A stretch of 64,000 nt of DNA from an uncultured Clostridia bacterium (GCA_934270565.1 CAKQPR010000006.1:31836-95835); one strand, 5' to 3'. Numbered from the stretch's first letter, positions 18,779 to 28,485 are shown. Program-made: numbers and translations. The notes: generated by a model from the sequence alone, not told the origin.

Positions 18779-18830
18779 TATGAAAACCCGACGGCTTTTT
18801 GCGAAAATCCGATTTTTTGCCGATATTGTA

Positions 18831-18859
18831 TTGACAAATCCGTTTTTACGTTTTATACT
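18831..18859 (+). promoter_or_regulatory. Promoter of the divergent AraC regulator
   Basis: TTGACA (18831-18836), 17 bp spacer, TATACT (18854-18859), 33 bp upstream of the regulator's start codon. Near-consensus. Confidence 0.82.
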
Positions 18860-18892
18860 TTCGGTAGAATTAAAACCGAACGGGAGGAAAAT

Positions 18893-19687
18893 ATGGCGAC
18901 GTTTCAGTTTCTGTTGGACTGTCCGCGCGAAAAAGGCACGGTGATACCGCCTCATTTCCACGATTATTACGAACTCGTGTGCTATTACGGCGGCAAAGGA
19001 CATTCGGACTACCGCCCCGCCGACAAAATGCCGTATAAACGCGGCGAATTCCTTACCTTTTACGAACGCCCGTTTTCGTCGAACGGCTCGTTCCGGTTCG
19101 ACGATAATTCGATAATTCTTTATAAGCCGTACACTATTCATAACGAAGTGCACGAAAAGGACTGTAACGTTATCGCGTTCGGATTCACGCTCAATCGCGA
19201 CGTTAAGCTCGACAACGCGATTTTTCACTCGCCGTCGCACGAAATTTCGGACACGATCGCCGCGATCCGCCGCGAATACAACGAAAAGAAAAACAACTTC
19301 GAACTCGCCGCCGACGGACTTATCGACGTGCTTTTATGCGAACTTACGAGGCTGGATTCGGCTTCCGCAAAGTCCGCGACTTCCCCGCTCCATTACGTTA
19401 AAATTTATCTCGACAACTATTACATGACCGACGTTACCGTTACCGAGCTCGCCGCGATGGCGGGGTTCTCGCCCGACCATTTTTGCAGGCTGTTTATCCG
19501 CGAATACGGCGTCGCGCCCAAGGAGTATCTGTTGCGGCTGCGACTCGGCGAAGCGGAAAAACTGCTCGCCGATACCGACCTGCCCGTTTCGGCTATCGCC
19601 ACGCAAGTCGGGTTTTCGGACATCAGCCAGTTCTCGTGGTTTTATAAAAAACGACACGGCTTCCCGCCGTCTCAGGCGCGGAAATAA
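18893..19687 (+). CDS. AraC-family transcriptional regulator of the glycan operon
   Basis: 264-residue regulator with an N-terminal cupin-like sensor domain (VIPPHFHDYYELVCYYGGKG, ending near HNEVHEKDCNVIAFGF). A C-terminal double helix-turn-helix runs from about residue 165 (TVTELAAMAGFSPDHFCRLF, then AIATQVGFSDISQFSWFYKK). The frame is open further upstream, but the ATG at 18893 follows CGGGAGGAAAAT and a strong promoter whose transcript would begin near 18866, so the longer form is rejected. Divergent to the ABC/GH43 operon, it most likely activates that operon in response to an imported sugar. Confidence 0.92.
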   Translation: MATFQFLLDCPREKGTVIPPHFHDYYELVCYYGGKGHSDYRPADKMPYKRGEFLTFYERPFSSNGSFRFDDNSIILYKPYTIHNEVHEKDCNVIAFGFTLNRDVKLDNAIFHSPSHEISDTIAAIRREYNEKKNNFELAADGLIDVLLCELTRLDSASAKSATSPLHYVKIYLDNYYMTDVTVTELAAMAGFSPDHFCRLFIREYGVAPKEYLLRLRLGEAEKLLADTDLPVSAIATQVGFSDISQFSWFYKKRHGFPPSQARK

Positions 19688-19722
19688 CCCGCCGCGTCGC
19701 AAAAAATACCGTATACGAAAAG

Positions 19723-19757
19723 ACGATCCTCCCGACAGAACGAGAGAATCGTTTTTT
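19723..19757 (+). terminator. Terminator of the AraC gene
   Basis: A 12 bp stem with two G-U type mismatches (ACGATCCTCCCG paired with CGAGAGAATCGT) and a seven-T tail, 36 bp after the stop codon. Confidence 0.7.
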
Positions 19758-19940
19758 TGACGTGCCGTCGCAGGGCGGTGAGCCGCCGCGGGCGAGGCGG
19801 TGAGCCACCGCAGGCAAGTATTTGGGTGTTCGTGTTCGCTTAGTTTTCTTCCTGTTGCAGGGGATTATTTCTCGACTAACGCTCGAAATGACAACGTGTT
19901 CGCTTGGTTTGCGGGCGGACGAGGAACGCCCCTACCTTAT

Positions 19941-20081
19941 AAGGCTTCCCCTTGGGGACCTGTCGCGTAGCGACTGATGAGGGGTTGTCTTTTACATTAC
20001 GTTCGTCATAGCCCGACCCCTCATTCGTCTTGCCTACGCTATCGCTTCGGCAATCCACCTTCCCCCCAAGGGGAAGGCTTT
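19941..20081 (+). repeat. R1 palindromic repeat, short form
   Basis: Complete copy with both terminal arms (AAGGCTTCCCC and GGGGAAGGCTT) and inner GAGGGGTTG/CGACCCCTC pairing; no insert. Confidence 0.75.
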
Positions 20082-20360
20082 AAAAAGTCACTTTTATAAT
20101 GTCATTTCGGCCGAAGCGTCAGCGAAGTGGAGAAATCCCCCGCGGAAGTCACCCGATAACGATACTGTTACTGCTTTTTCGACCATATTTGTCGGCGTAG
20201 CCGACGGTAGGGCGGTGTTACGCCCGCCAAAAATTTGCAGAGCTCAAACGAAATACCCACGGGCGGACGAGGAACGCCCCTACCGAAGCTGAAAACCTTG
20301 TTATAAGCGATATGCCGTAACCTGCGGAAGTCACCCGACTTCCCCACTACCACAACCATT

Positions 20361-20535
20361 TTCGACCTTTAAAGCGTTGCGGGGTCTGGGACACAGTCGC
20401 AAGTGTCCCAGCGGCTTTTTTGCTACTTTTTTCTCCGCTCGAAAAAAGTAGAGTACATTTCCCTTTCTTTTCTAAAAAGATATTTGTTACTATTCTAAAA
20501 GTAAGCCATAGCGGCAACGCGTTTTCTCCGCCTGA
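20361..20535 (+). repeat. R6 composite repeat, internally shortened
   Basis: Begins CGACCTTTAAAGCGTTGCGG and includes GGGACACAGTCGCAAG, but jumps directly to the GCGGCTTTTTTG / CTCCGCTCGAAAAAAGTA part, missing the middle section present at 27049-27299. Confidence 0.6.
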
Positions 20536-20737
20536 AAAAAGTAAAATACATTTCCCTTTCTTTTCTAAAAAACAAAAACCTTCTCTTCGTTTCTTTCGCA
20601 AAGAAAAGGTTTGCGGGCGGACGAGGGCGTCCGCCCCTACCACGTTCTACCGAAAGTAAGTACGGGCATCGCCGACTTGCCTACGGCGGCTCGCCGTTTT
20701 GTTACTATTCTAAAAGTAAGCCATAGCGGCAGCGACT

Positions 20738-23700
20738 TTATACAGTATATTTACCGTCCACGGTGGGGATTATCAGTCCGCAGGAAGCGGCGAGGTCGAT
20801 TGCGGAATCGATTGCGGCGACGACCTTGGGGGTGCGGCGCGGGCAATTCATAAGCGAGGCGACGGCTTTTACGAGTTCGGCGCGATCGACGGGCGCGTTA
20901 CGCTCGACGGCGCAACGCACGGCGACGGCAAGTTCTCTCGGGCAGACGTCGGAAATATCGCGGTCGGTCTTCTCGTCAAACGGACGGAAGAACGTCGGAT
21001 CGGCTTCGGCGTACCACGTTTCGTCGTCGTAATCGCGTGCGAAATCGGCAAGCGACCGCACGATCCGCGACAAGTTCGCGCGCGCTTTTTTGGACGTTTG
21101 CGGCACGGAATAAACCTCTCCGAGGCGGGAAAGAACGTAATTTTCGGAAACGGGCCCCTCGGCGCGTATAATCGTTTCGGCTTTGTTGGCGATCGCGGCG
21201 GCGTTGTTCTCGTCGAGAACGTAGTCCGCTCCCGCGCGGGCGAGCGGCTTGAGCGTGATCCTGCGATAAGGCTTGCGATACTTGTTAAGCGTTTCGCGGT
21301 CGCTCTTTTTCGAGTGCGTTCCGCTGCCGGCGAGCGCGGCGACGACTTCCTTTATGCGCGCGATTTCGCGGCGGGGGTTGCCGAGGTAATTGATTGTCCA
21401 GAGGTGATATACGTTCCAGCCGAGCGTTTTGAGAATACGCGTGCTCATGGCAACGCGGTCGCGCACGGACGGAATACGGTTTTCGTTTTCGCCGTCGCAA
21501 ACGATCGCGAGAATATACTTTTTCGGGTCTCGCGGATCGATGACGGCGACGTCGATTTTGAAGTCGCTTACACCGAGGTCGTAATCGCATTTAACGCCCT
21601 TTTCGGCGAGTTCGGCGGCGATATACTCGCCTATGCCCTTCTTTTTCTCGCCCGCGTTGCGGTAATCCACCGCGAGCATTTCTCTGCCGCGTTCGGCGTA
21701 TTCGAGGAACGCTTTCAGACTCCTGACGCCCTTGCCCGAAACGCGATTGAGGTCGATCATATTCGCCTTTATGGACGAGAATACTTTCATTTCGACGCGG
21801 GCGCGTGAAGCGGCGACGTTCAGCCTTCTCTCTCCGCCCGCCTGATTTAGCGGTCCGAAATTGAGCGAAAGTTTGCCGTCCTTGTCGGGGCCGTAACCGA
21901 CCGAGAAAAGTATAACGTCGCGCTCGTCGCCCTGAACGTTTTCGAGGTTCTTGACGAAAAGCGGTTCGTCGCGCTCGTAAGCGACCGATTCGAGCCCGTG
22001 CTCGGCGACAGCCTTGCCGAGACAGTCCTCGATGTACGCCTGCTGAGCGGTGTTGAACGTGACGACGCCTATCGACTGCGCGGAAAGCGCGGGGTTTTTA
22101 AGCCGCGTGATAACGTCGCGGACGAGCTCCTGAGCTTCGCGCTTGTTGTGTTTCAACCCGCCGCGCTCGTAAACGCCGTCCACATAGCAAAGCGAAACTC
22201 TGCCGTCCTTTTCGGAGGGCGACGGGAAAGTGAGAAGTCCGTTGTCGTAGAAGTTGGCGTTCGAGAATGCGATGAGGCTTTCGTGGTGCGAACGGTAATG
22301 CCAGCTGAGCCGCCGTTCGGGCATACCCACGGCAAGGCAGTCGTCGAGAATACTTTCGAGGTCCTCCACTTCGAGGTGCTCGTCGTCTCGGAAGTCTGCG
22401 CCGAAGAACGACGTCGGTGGAAGCTGTTTCGGGTCGCCGACGACGATTACCCGATCGGCGCGCGCGATCGTTCCCACTGCCTTACACGTCTGAACCTGCG
22501 AGGCTTCGTCGAACACTACGAGGTCGAATTTGTCAAGCGACAGGTCGAGGAACTGCGTGACGGACGACGGGCTCATGATCATACACGGGCAGGCGTATTT
22601 CATTATCGTGGGCACGAGCGTGAAAAGTTTGCGGAGCGTGATGCCCTTCACTCCGTTTTTGACCGCTCTTAAAAGCACGACTTTTTCGAGGTTATGTTCG
22701 CCGTCCGAGTGCGGCGCGGGGATACGCTCGACAAGCTTGCGGTAAAGGTCGGCGCGGACGAGCCGTTCGTATTCGTCCGCCGCCGAGCGGAAGCGGGCGA
22801 TCGTTTCTTCGAGCGCGAGCCCCGAGAACTGGCAAAGCCTGTCGTCGAGCGCGATTTCGCTGCGGACGAAGTTGTAATAAACGCATTTTTTGAAGCACGA
22901 AAGCACGTCGTCGGGGGTGATTTCGCCGAGCGAAAGCGGTTCGAGAACGAATTCGAAGCCCGACTTGCGGCATTCGTCCGCAACGGTCTGGTATCTGCAC
23001 CACCCTCCGATACGGTCGAGGTTTTTGGCGATAACCGCCACGCGGTCGAGCTCTTCGCCGATTTCGCCCGATCTCTCCGCGCCCGAAACGTTGAAAATCC
23101 GACGGAACTGCCCGCGGGTACGTTCGGCGCGCTCGTAAGCGTCGGCGTAATATTCGAGGTAGAGGTAAGGCGAATTTACCCGCATAAACCGAGCGGACTC
23201 GAAGAACACCGCGGGTTCGAAGTCGGCGTAAATCTTTTCGCCCGCGCGGACGAACGCAACGAGGTCGGCGGCGTAATCGGTCGCGGCGGCTTGCGTTTTG
23301 CAGCCGAGAACGGCGAATTGCGCGACGCGCTTGGCGGTTTCGGCGCGGTTTTCGGCGATTCTGAGAAGGTCGGCATAATATTCGTCGAGCTCCTCTTTCC
23401 TTATTTTAAAGCGCACGGAAGCGGCGTAGCGCTTAGCTATGCGCGCTCCGTCCTTTTCCTTTTGCGAAGCGGCGATAACTTTCTTCTCGTCGAACGCGGA
23501 CGACGGGAATTCGCCCCACTTCGCCGCAAAGTCCTTTTCGAGCCGCCTTTCGCGTTCCTCGAGCGACAGAAGCGTGTCCGCCGCGGAAAGCAGCGGCAAG
23601 CCCTCTTTGCCGAGGTCGAGCGTGCTCTTTACCGCTTCGGACGAGCCGAGCAGTTTCGCGATTTCGTACATTCCCGCGGTCTTTTCGGGGGTAAGCGAAG

Positions 23701-26365
23701 CGGTGCGCATATTGAGCGTTTTCGTGAGTTCGCGCGCGTAAAAACGGAGCGTTTTGAGCTCGCGTTCGTAAATGCGGAGCACGCTTTCGCCCGCCACGCG
23801 CCACTTCTCCGAGTAGTCGAATTTGCCTATGCCGCGGAAGGGCGAGCGTTCGAGATCGCCGCATTCCTTCGCGCGGACGACGAGTTCGGTGAGAAGCGAA
23901 AGATACTTTGCGTAGCTGTCGCGGGTGAGTTTTTCGTAAAACAGGCTGTCGATCGTCAGACAGTCCGGAGCGTCCTTGTTGTCGAGGTAGCCGAGGATCG
24001 CCTCGTACACCGAAAACCCGATCGGGTGAACGTCGTGCATGGCGCGCATTTCGCCGCCCAGCCTGTCGATCATTTCGCCGAGAACGGCGCGGTTTTCGTC
24101 CGAACTTTCGCCCGTAACCGTGCCCGCGAGCGCCATTGTTTCGACGAGTTTTTCGGCGACTTCGGTCTTTTTCGTCTTTTCGGAGTACAGTTCGAGGCAG
24201 AAATCGCCCACGCCGATGTCTTTGAGTCTGCGGCTGACGACTTCGAGCGCGGCGGCTTTTTCCGCGACGAACAGAACGCGCTTGCCCGCCGCGATGTTGT
24301 TTGCGATAATGTTGGTTATGGTCTGGGATTTTCCCGTCCCGGGAGGACCGTGAAGCACAAAGCTCTTGTCGAGCGAATCGGTTATCGCCGTGTACTGCGA
24401 CGAATCGGCGCTTATGGGCAGAATTATTTCGCCGCCCTCGGTATACGCTTCGTCGGACGGTTCGAGCCCGCTCGTTTCGTCCTTTTCGGTGTACTCGCTC
24501 ACGCCCGAAAGCAGAGAGCGGATAAGCTTGTTTTTGCGGAATTCGTCCATATGATCGTGAACGTCCTTCCACATAAGGTAGCCCGAAAAAGACATCGTGG
24601 CAAGGTACACGCTGTCGTAAAAAGTCCAGCCTTTTCTGTCCGCGACTTCCTTTTTGATGCGCGCGACGGCGCTCGTAAATCCCGCCGCGGCGGTGGGCGA
24701 AAAGTCCGCGAGCCCGCGAAGGTCCACGTCGAACTGCCCGTAGAGATACTCCAAAAGCGTCGTGTTTATATGTACTTCGTCCTCGTTGATCGTCAGTCGG
24801 TAGGACGGTTTCGCCGAGCCCTTGCGGGTGAGCGAAGCGGGGAAAAGCACGAGCGGAGCGTAACGGTATTCGTCGCCGTCCGCGCGGTTCCATTTCAGAA
24901 AGCCCGCGGCAAGATACAGCGACGGCGCGCCGGTTTCTTCCAGTCTGCTCTTTTCCTTGCGGTAAACGGCGGTCATCGCGCGGTCGAAATCCTTGCCCGA
25001 AAGCGCGACTAAAAGCCGATCGTTGCGGTATTCGTAAGAAACGAGGTCGCGCACGGGGCGATCGGACGTTTCCTTATTGAACGGATCGCCGAGGTCGGCG
25101 GCGAGCGTTTTCTCTTCCTCGCTCGTCGGGCGAAGCTCGAATTCGTCCGCTTTGGACGCGGCTTCGATGAAGTCGCCGAGCCGCGCGGTGAGAACGGGCA
25201 CGGCGTAAGAGGACGGCTTGAAGTTAAGGAGCGGGTTACGCATATCGAGGTCGAGAAGGCGGCGTTCCCACTGCTTTTCTCGCGTGACGGTCTTGTCTCC
25301 GCCTAAATTGCCTTCGATTTCCTCGATTTTCCTGGGTGCGGAAGCGGCGTAATCTTCGGTTTCCTTGATGTCGTAACCGCCCGACGGCGAAGCCACCCTC
25401 TCTGGTAGCGGTCTGATTCCCGAAATGCGCGCGAAAAACAGATCGACGAAAAAGTCGAAGCCGTTTTTGATCTCGCTTGCCGCGCGGCGCTCGTTGGTTT
25501 CGAAGTTTTCGCCCTCGAAAAGCCCTTTCGCTCCGAACACCGAAAGTTCGTTCACGCCGCGGCTCAGACGGTTTTCCACCGCCGACGGATCGTCCGCGAC
25601 CGTTTCGCCGAAGCAATCGTCGGTTAGGAACGCGCCCGCGTACCACTCGCCGCCGCTTCTGCCGAAAGTCGCGTGAATCCCCGCGTTCTCGAGTAGCGCC
25701 GCGGTGAGGAGCGCGAGCTCGAGCCCCGAAGCGGTTTTATTCTTTATAAGGTCGGCGGCAGGCGCAAGAATCACGTCGTCGCCCGACTGCTCGGCGCGGA
25801 TAAACGACTGCTCACCGAGCACCGCGTACATTGCCGCGAGGTAGTTTCTTACGTCGTTTTTTGTCGAATTTGCGTAGAAATCTGCGCGGCGGCGGTTCCA
25901 TTCGGCGAGCTTTTTCTCGGTTTTCGCGGACAGCTCCCGAAGCGCCGAGGACGGCGAAACGAACGCCGCGAGCGAGTCGGGGTGCGACGAAAAATCGCAT
26001 TCGCCGTAAGCAAGCACCGCCACTTCCTCGCTCACCTCGGCAAGAACGCGCTTGCCCGAGCTTACGCGGACGGTGATTTTGCCCTGCACGCGCGAGTTGA
26101 GCGCCACGGTGTACAGCGGCGACAGAAGGTTTTCGGGCTCGAATTTTATCGTCGAAAGCCGCGGAAGGGTCGTTTCCGCGCAGAACGGCACGGTAAAAGC
26201 AGGCTCGGATATTATCTCTACCCGCACGTTCTCTTCATCAGTTTCGCCCGAGTTCTTTACATACAGCCTGCTGACGGGCGACGTGCCCGTGACTATCATA
26301 TAATAACTGACGGCTTTCTGGAATTCGGCTTCTATTTCGATCTGCTTTATGTCGTCGTTTTTCAT
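20738..26365 (-). CDS. Giant SF1 helicase with DUF4011, REase-like and DUF3320 regions
   Basis: 1875-residue nucleic-acid-dependent ATPase. From the N-terminus: a beta-rich domain, DUF4011 (RRLLDLDMRNPLLNF, about 375-400), then the split SF1 helicase core. The core shows Walker A GPPGTGKS (about 677), FDEAS (about 1286), GDPKQLPP (about 1311), YRSHHESL, VQGDERDV (about 1480) and NVAASRAR (about 1517). After it come an MTES_1575/Vsr-like endonuclease segment (about 1580-1690) and a C-terminal DUF3320 domain (about 1730-1810). The start ATG at 26365 follows AAGGAAAC; 55 further codons upstream are encoded by an R2 repeat and rejected. In the nuclease segment the glutamate usual before CDG is Val (AIVCDG), so cleavage activity is doubtful. 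Proteins of this type are often proposed to act in DNA repair or phage defence; no partner gene is adjacent. Confidence 0.9.
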   Translation of the reverse strand: MKNDDIKQIEIEAEFQKAVSYYMIVTGTSPVSRLYVKNSGETDEENVRVEIISEPAFTVPFCAETTLPRLSTIKFEPENLLSPLYTVALNSRVQGKITVRVSSGKRVLAEVSEEVAVLAYGECDFSSHPDSLAAFVSPSSALRELSAKTEKKLAEWNRRRADFYANSTKNDVRNYLAAMYAVLGEQSFIRAEQSGDDVILAPAADLIKNKTASGLELALLTAALLENAGIHATFGRSGGEWYAGAFLTDDCFGETVADDPSAVENRLSRGVNELSVFGAKGLFEGENFETNERRAASEIKNGFDFFVDLFFARISGIRPLPERVASPSGGYDIKETEDYAASAPRKIEEIEGNLGGDKTVTREKQWERRLLDLDMRNPLLNFKPSSYAVPVLTARLGDFIEAASKADEFELRPTSEEEKTLAADLGDPFNKETSDRPVRDLVSYEYRNDRLLVALSGKDFDRAMTAVYRKEKSRLEETGAPSLYLAAGFLKWNRADGDEYRYAPLVLFPASLTRKGSAKPSYRLTINEDEVHINTTLLEYLYGQFDVDLRGLADFSPTAAAGFTSAVARIKKEVADRKGWTFYDSVYLATMSFSGYLMWKDVHDHMDEFRKNKLIRSLLSGVSEYTEKDETSGLEPSDEAYTEGGEIILPISADSSQYTAITDSLDKSFVLHGPPGTGKSQTITNIIANNIAAGKRVLFVAEKAAALEVVSRRLKDIGVGDFCLELYSEKTKKTEVAEKLVETMALAGTVTGESSDENRAVLGEMIDRLGGEMRAMHDVHPIGFSVYEAILGYLDNKDAPDCLTIDSLFYEKLTRDSYAKYLSLLTELVVRAKECGDLERSPFRGIGKFDYSEKWRVAGESVLRIYERELKTLRFYARELTKTLNMRTASLTPEKTAGMYEIAKLLGSSEAVKSTLDLGKEGLPLLSAADTLLSLEERERRLEKDFAAKWGEFPSSAFDEKKVIAASQKEKDGARIAKRYAASVRFKIRKEELDEYYADLLRIAENRAETAKRVAQFAVLGCKTQAAATDYAADLVAFVRAGEKIYADFEPAVFFESARFMRVNSPYLYLEYYADAYERAERTRGQFRRIFNVSGAERSGEIGEELDRVAVIAKNLDRIGGWCRYQTVADECRKSGFEFVLEPLSLGEITPDDVLSCFKKCVYYNFVRSEIALDDRLCQFSGLALEETIARFRSAADEYERLVRADLYRKLVERIPAPHSDGEHNLEKVVLLRAVKNGVKGITLRKLFTLVPTIMKYACPCMIMSPSSVTQFLDLSLDKFDLVVFDEASQVQTCKAVGTIARADRVIVVGDPKQLPPTSFFGADFRDDEHLEVEDLESILDDCLAVGMPERRLSWHYRSHHESLIAFSNANFYDNGLLTFPSPSEKDGRVSLCYVDGVYERGGLKHNKREAQELVRDVITRLKNPALSAQSIGVVTFNTAQQAYIEDCLGKAVAEHGLESVAYERDEPLFVKNLENVQGDERDVILFSVGYGPDKDGKLSLNFGPLNQAGGERRLNVAASRARVEMKVFSSIKANMIDLNRVSGKGVRSLKAFLEYAERGREMLAVDYRNAGEKKKGIGEYIAAELAEKGVKCDYDLGVSDFKIDVAVIDPRDPKKYILAIVCDGENENRIPSVRDRVAMSTRILKTLGWNVYHLWTINYLGNPRREIARIKEVVAALAGSGTHSKKSDRETLNKYRKPYRRITLKPLARAGADYVLDENNAAAIANKAETIIRAEGPVSENYVLSRLGEVYSVPQTSKKARANLSRIVRSLADFARDYDDETWYAEADPTFFRPFDEKTDRDISDVCPRELAVAVRCAVERNAPVDRAELVKAVASLMNCPRRTPKVVAAIDSAIDLAASCGLIIPTVDGKYTV

Positions 26366-27332
26366 ATACGTTTCCTTATTTTTCGTACATTCTGGGCGGT
26401 GAGCCGCCGCGGAGCGCGGAGTCCGCGCGGGCGAGGCGGTGAGCCACCGCCGGCTAGTATTTGGGATATTCGTGTTCGTCTGTTTTGTTTCTAATGCAGG
26501 GGATTTCTCGACTAACGCTCGAAATGACAAGTAGTTGTAGCGTACCGTCCCGCTAAGATCATATTCGCTCCCGCCTTGGTCTCGACTGACGCCCCCAGAT
26601 GACGAAACTTAGTACCGTTCCGCAAGGTTGGCGGCGGGACGAGGGCGTCCCGCCCTACCGAAACGAAAAACGACATTTCAAACAAATACTTGCCAGCGGC
26701 GGCTCGCCGTCGGGCGGACGAGGAACGCCCCTACTGCGCCTTATCGAAACGAACAAGCCTTATACATACTCGCGGAACGCTCCATAGCCTCGTCATCCTG
26801 AGCGGAGCGCGAAGCGCGCAGTCGTAAGGATCTCGCGGGAGCGAATACGGCAGTCTCGGAACGGTACAACCTAAATACTTACCCACGGCGGTATTTGAGG
26901 GCGGACGAGGGCGTCCGCCCCTACCACGCTTTAACAAACGTAACGTTATCTCTCCCTCAGTCGCTTCGCGACAGCTCCCTCGTCAGAGGGCGCCGAAAAT
27001 AAGGTCGTTTTTCTTGGTTATCACCCGACTACTCCACTTCACACTCATTTTCGACCTTTAAAGCGTTGCGGGGTCTGGGACACAGTCGCAAGGCGGTGAG
27101 CCACCGCGGGCGAGTATATAGGTTTCGTTCTTTACGTTTTGTTCGTTATATGCAATACCCTAATACTTGCCACAGGGGTTCCCTGCCGGCGGCTTTTTTG
27201 CATACTTTTTCTCCGCCTGAAAAAAGTATGAATTCTGTTCCCTTTTTTTCTTAAAGAAATAATTTGTTACTATTTATAAAGTAAGCCATAGCGGCAGCGC
27301 GTTTGCTTCATTTCCGAAAGAAGAACATAGTG
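26366..27332. repeat. Large intergenic repeat cluster
   Basis: About 960 bp with R5/R2 (26400-26530), R3-like (26560-26600), R4 (26635-26660 and 26715-26735), an R3 copy of the GTCATCCTGAGCGGAGCG form (26795-26855), R4 (26905-26930), a short CTCCCTCAGTCGCTTCGCGACAG segment and a full R6 composite (27049-27299). No gene. Confidence 0.7.
27049..27299 (+). repeat. R6 composite repeat, full length
   Basis: Runs CGACCTTTAAAGCGTTGCGG, GGGACACAGTCGCAAGGCGG, GAGCCACCGCGGGCGAGTAT, TCGTTATATGCAATACCC, CACAGGGGTTCCCTGCCGGC, CTCCGCCTGAAAAAAGTA, and ends GCCATAGCGGCAGCG. Other copies lie at 34529-34774, 50161-50405 and, inverted, 58616-58862 and 59962-60212. Confidence 0.7.
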
Positions 27333-28367
27333 TTAACGCCGCACGGAGAACTTGTATGCGGTTTGGGTGTGGTATTTCTCGCCGGCTTTCAGCGTGGTCG
27401 AGGGGTACTGCGGGCAGTTGGGCGAATTCGGATAACCCTGCGTTTCGAGGCAAAGCGCCGCATAATCGGGATAGAGTTTCTTGCCGAGCGTACCCGCAAC
27501 GGTGTTGGAAGTATAGAGCTGAACGCCGCAAAGCGTGGTATAGCATTCCATCACTCTGCCGCTCTTCGGGTCGTAGACTTCAGCGGCTTTTTCGAGCTCG
27601 TTGTCGGTTGCGCGGTCGAGGCAGTAGTTGAAATCGAAGCCCTTGCAAAGCGCGATGAGGTGTTCGGACGAGTGCATATTTTTGCCGAGCGCGACGCCGC
27701 CTTTGAACGAAAACGGCGTTCCGTCGATCGCCAGAAGCTCGCCGTGCGGAATAAGCTCGTCGTCGGTCGGGGTGATATACGACGAATTGATCGTAAGAAT
27801 CTGATCGAGCACGTCGTCGCCGTCGCCGATATTGAAATACGCGTGGTTTGTGAGGTTGCATACGGTATCCTTGTCGGTCGTCGCGTCGTAAGTGATTTTC
27901 ACTTCGCCGTCGTCGGTGAGCTCGTAAGTCACGCGCACGTCGAGATTCCCGGGGAAGCCCTCTTCTCCGTCGGGCGAAAGATAGGAAAGCACGAGTTTGT
28001 CGCCGAGGTTTTCCGCTTTCGTGTTGCGCATATCGAAGCCGGTAAAGCCGCCGTGAAGCGTATTGCCGTGATCGTTCGCGGGGAGCTTGTACACCGTGCC
28101 GCCAAGCGCGAATTTAGCGCCGCCGATACGATTGCCGTATCTGCCGATAAGCGCGCCGTAATACGCGTGTTCGAGGTCGTAATAGTCCTCGGGCGCGGCA
28201 TAGCCCATAAGCACGTCGCGAAAGTTTCCGTTACGGTCGGGCGCGGTAAGCGAAAGTATTCTGCCGCCGCCCGTCATTACTTTCATTTCCATTCCGAGCG
28301 CGTTGCGGAACGTGTAAACGTCGATCTGCTCGCCGCCGCGAACGAAAGAATAGGTCTTTTCTATCAT
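27333..28367 (-). CDS. galM: Aldose 1-epimerase
   Basis: Mutarotase that interconverts alpha and beta anomers of hexoses such as galactose. The 344-residue length is typical. Signatures seen: GRYGNRIGGAKF, the NTLHGG motif, NLTNHAYFN containing the catalytic His, and CLETQGYPNSPN containing the catalytic Glu near residue 308. No signal peptide. The ATG is preceded by AAGGAG. It follows the flavodiiron gene on the same strand with a 118 bp gap holding a weak hairpin, so separate transcription is likely. Confidence 0.94.
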   Translation of the reverse strand: MIEKTYSFVRGGEQIDVYTFRNALGMEMKVMTGGGRILSLTAPDRNGNFRDVLMGYAAPEDYYDLEHAYYGALIGRYGNRIGGAKFALGGTVYKLPANDHGNTLHGGFTGFDMRNTKAENLGDKLVLSYLSPDGEEGFPGNLDVRVTYELTDDGEVKITYDATTDKDTVCNLTNHAYFNIGDGDDVLDQILTINSSYITPTDDELIPHGELLAIDGTPFSFKGGVALGKNMHSSEHLIALCKGFDFNYCLDRATDNELEKAAEVYDPKSGRVMECYTTLCGVQLYTSNTVAGTLGKKLYPDYAALCLETQGYPNSPNCPQYPSTTLKAGEKYHTQTAYKFSVRR

Positions 28368-28457
28368 AATAAATATACTCCTTGTTACGTTGTTTGTTTT
28401 GTCGGATTTATATGGTTTTCGCTTGATTTTTTGTCCGAAAAGTCTCGTTTTGTCGCA

Positions 28458-28483
28458 AAAAAACGTATACGTTCGCGTTTTTT
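28458..28483 (-). terminator. Possible terminator of the flavodiiron gene
   Basis: An 8 bp AAAAAACG/CGTTTTTT stem directly after the stop codon, with a T-run. Low GC content in the stem makes it a weak candidate. Confidence 0.4.
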
Positions 28484-28485
28484 CG

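Larger units (their letters stand above)
19758..20737. repeat. Large intergenic repeat cluster
   Basis: About 980 bp without a gene. Contents in order: R5/R2 pieces (19770-19890), R4 (19912-19935), complete R1 (19941-20081), R2 (20100-20150), R4 (20265-20285), a partial R6 composite (20361-20535), R4 again (20610-20640) and R5 (20655-20700), ending in the R6 tail GCCATAGCGGCAGCG. Confidence 0.7.

Noticed and set aside
19758..20737. Insertion sequence remnants in the repeat clusters
   Set aside because: No transposase-like reading frame was found in any cluster; the repeats are short and structured, so only a non-autonomous nature can be suggested.
22694..25012. 772-residue open frame antisense to the helicase
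   Set aside because: No ribosome site or motif; the opposite strand carries all SF1 helicase motifs.
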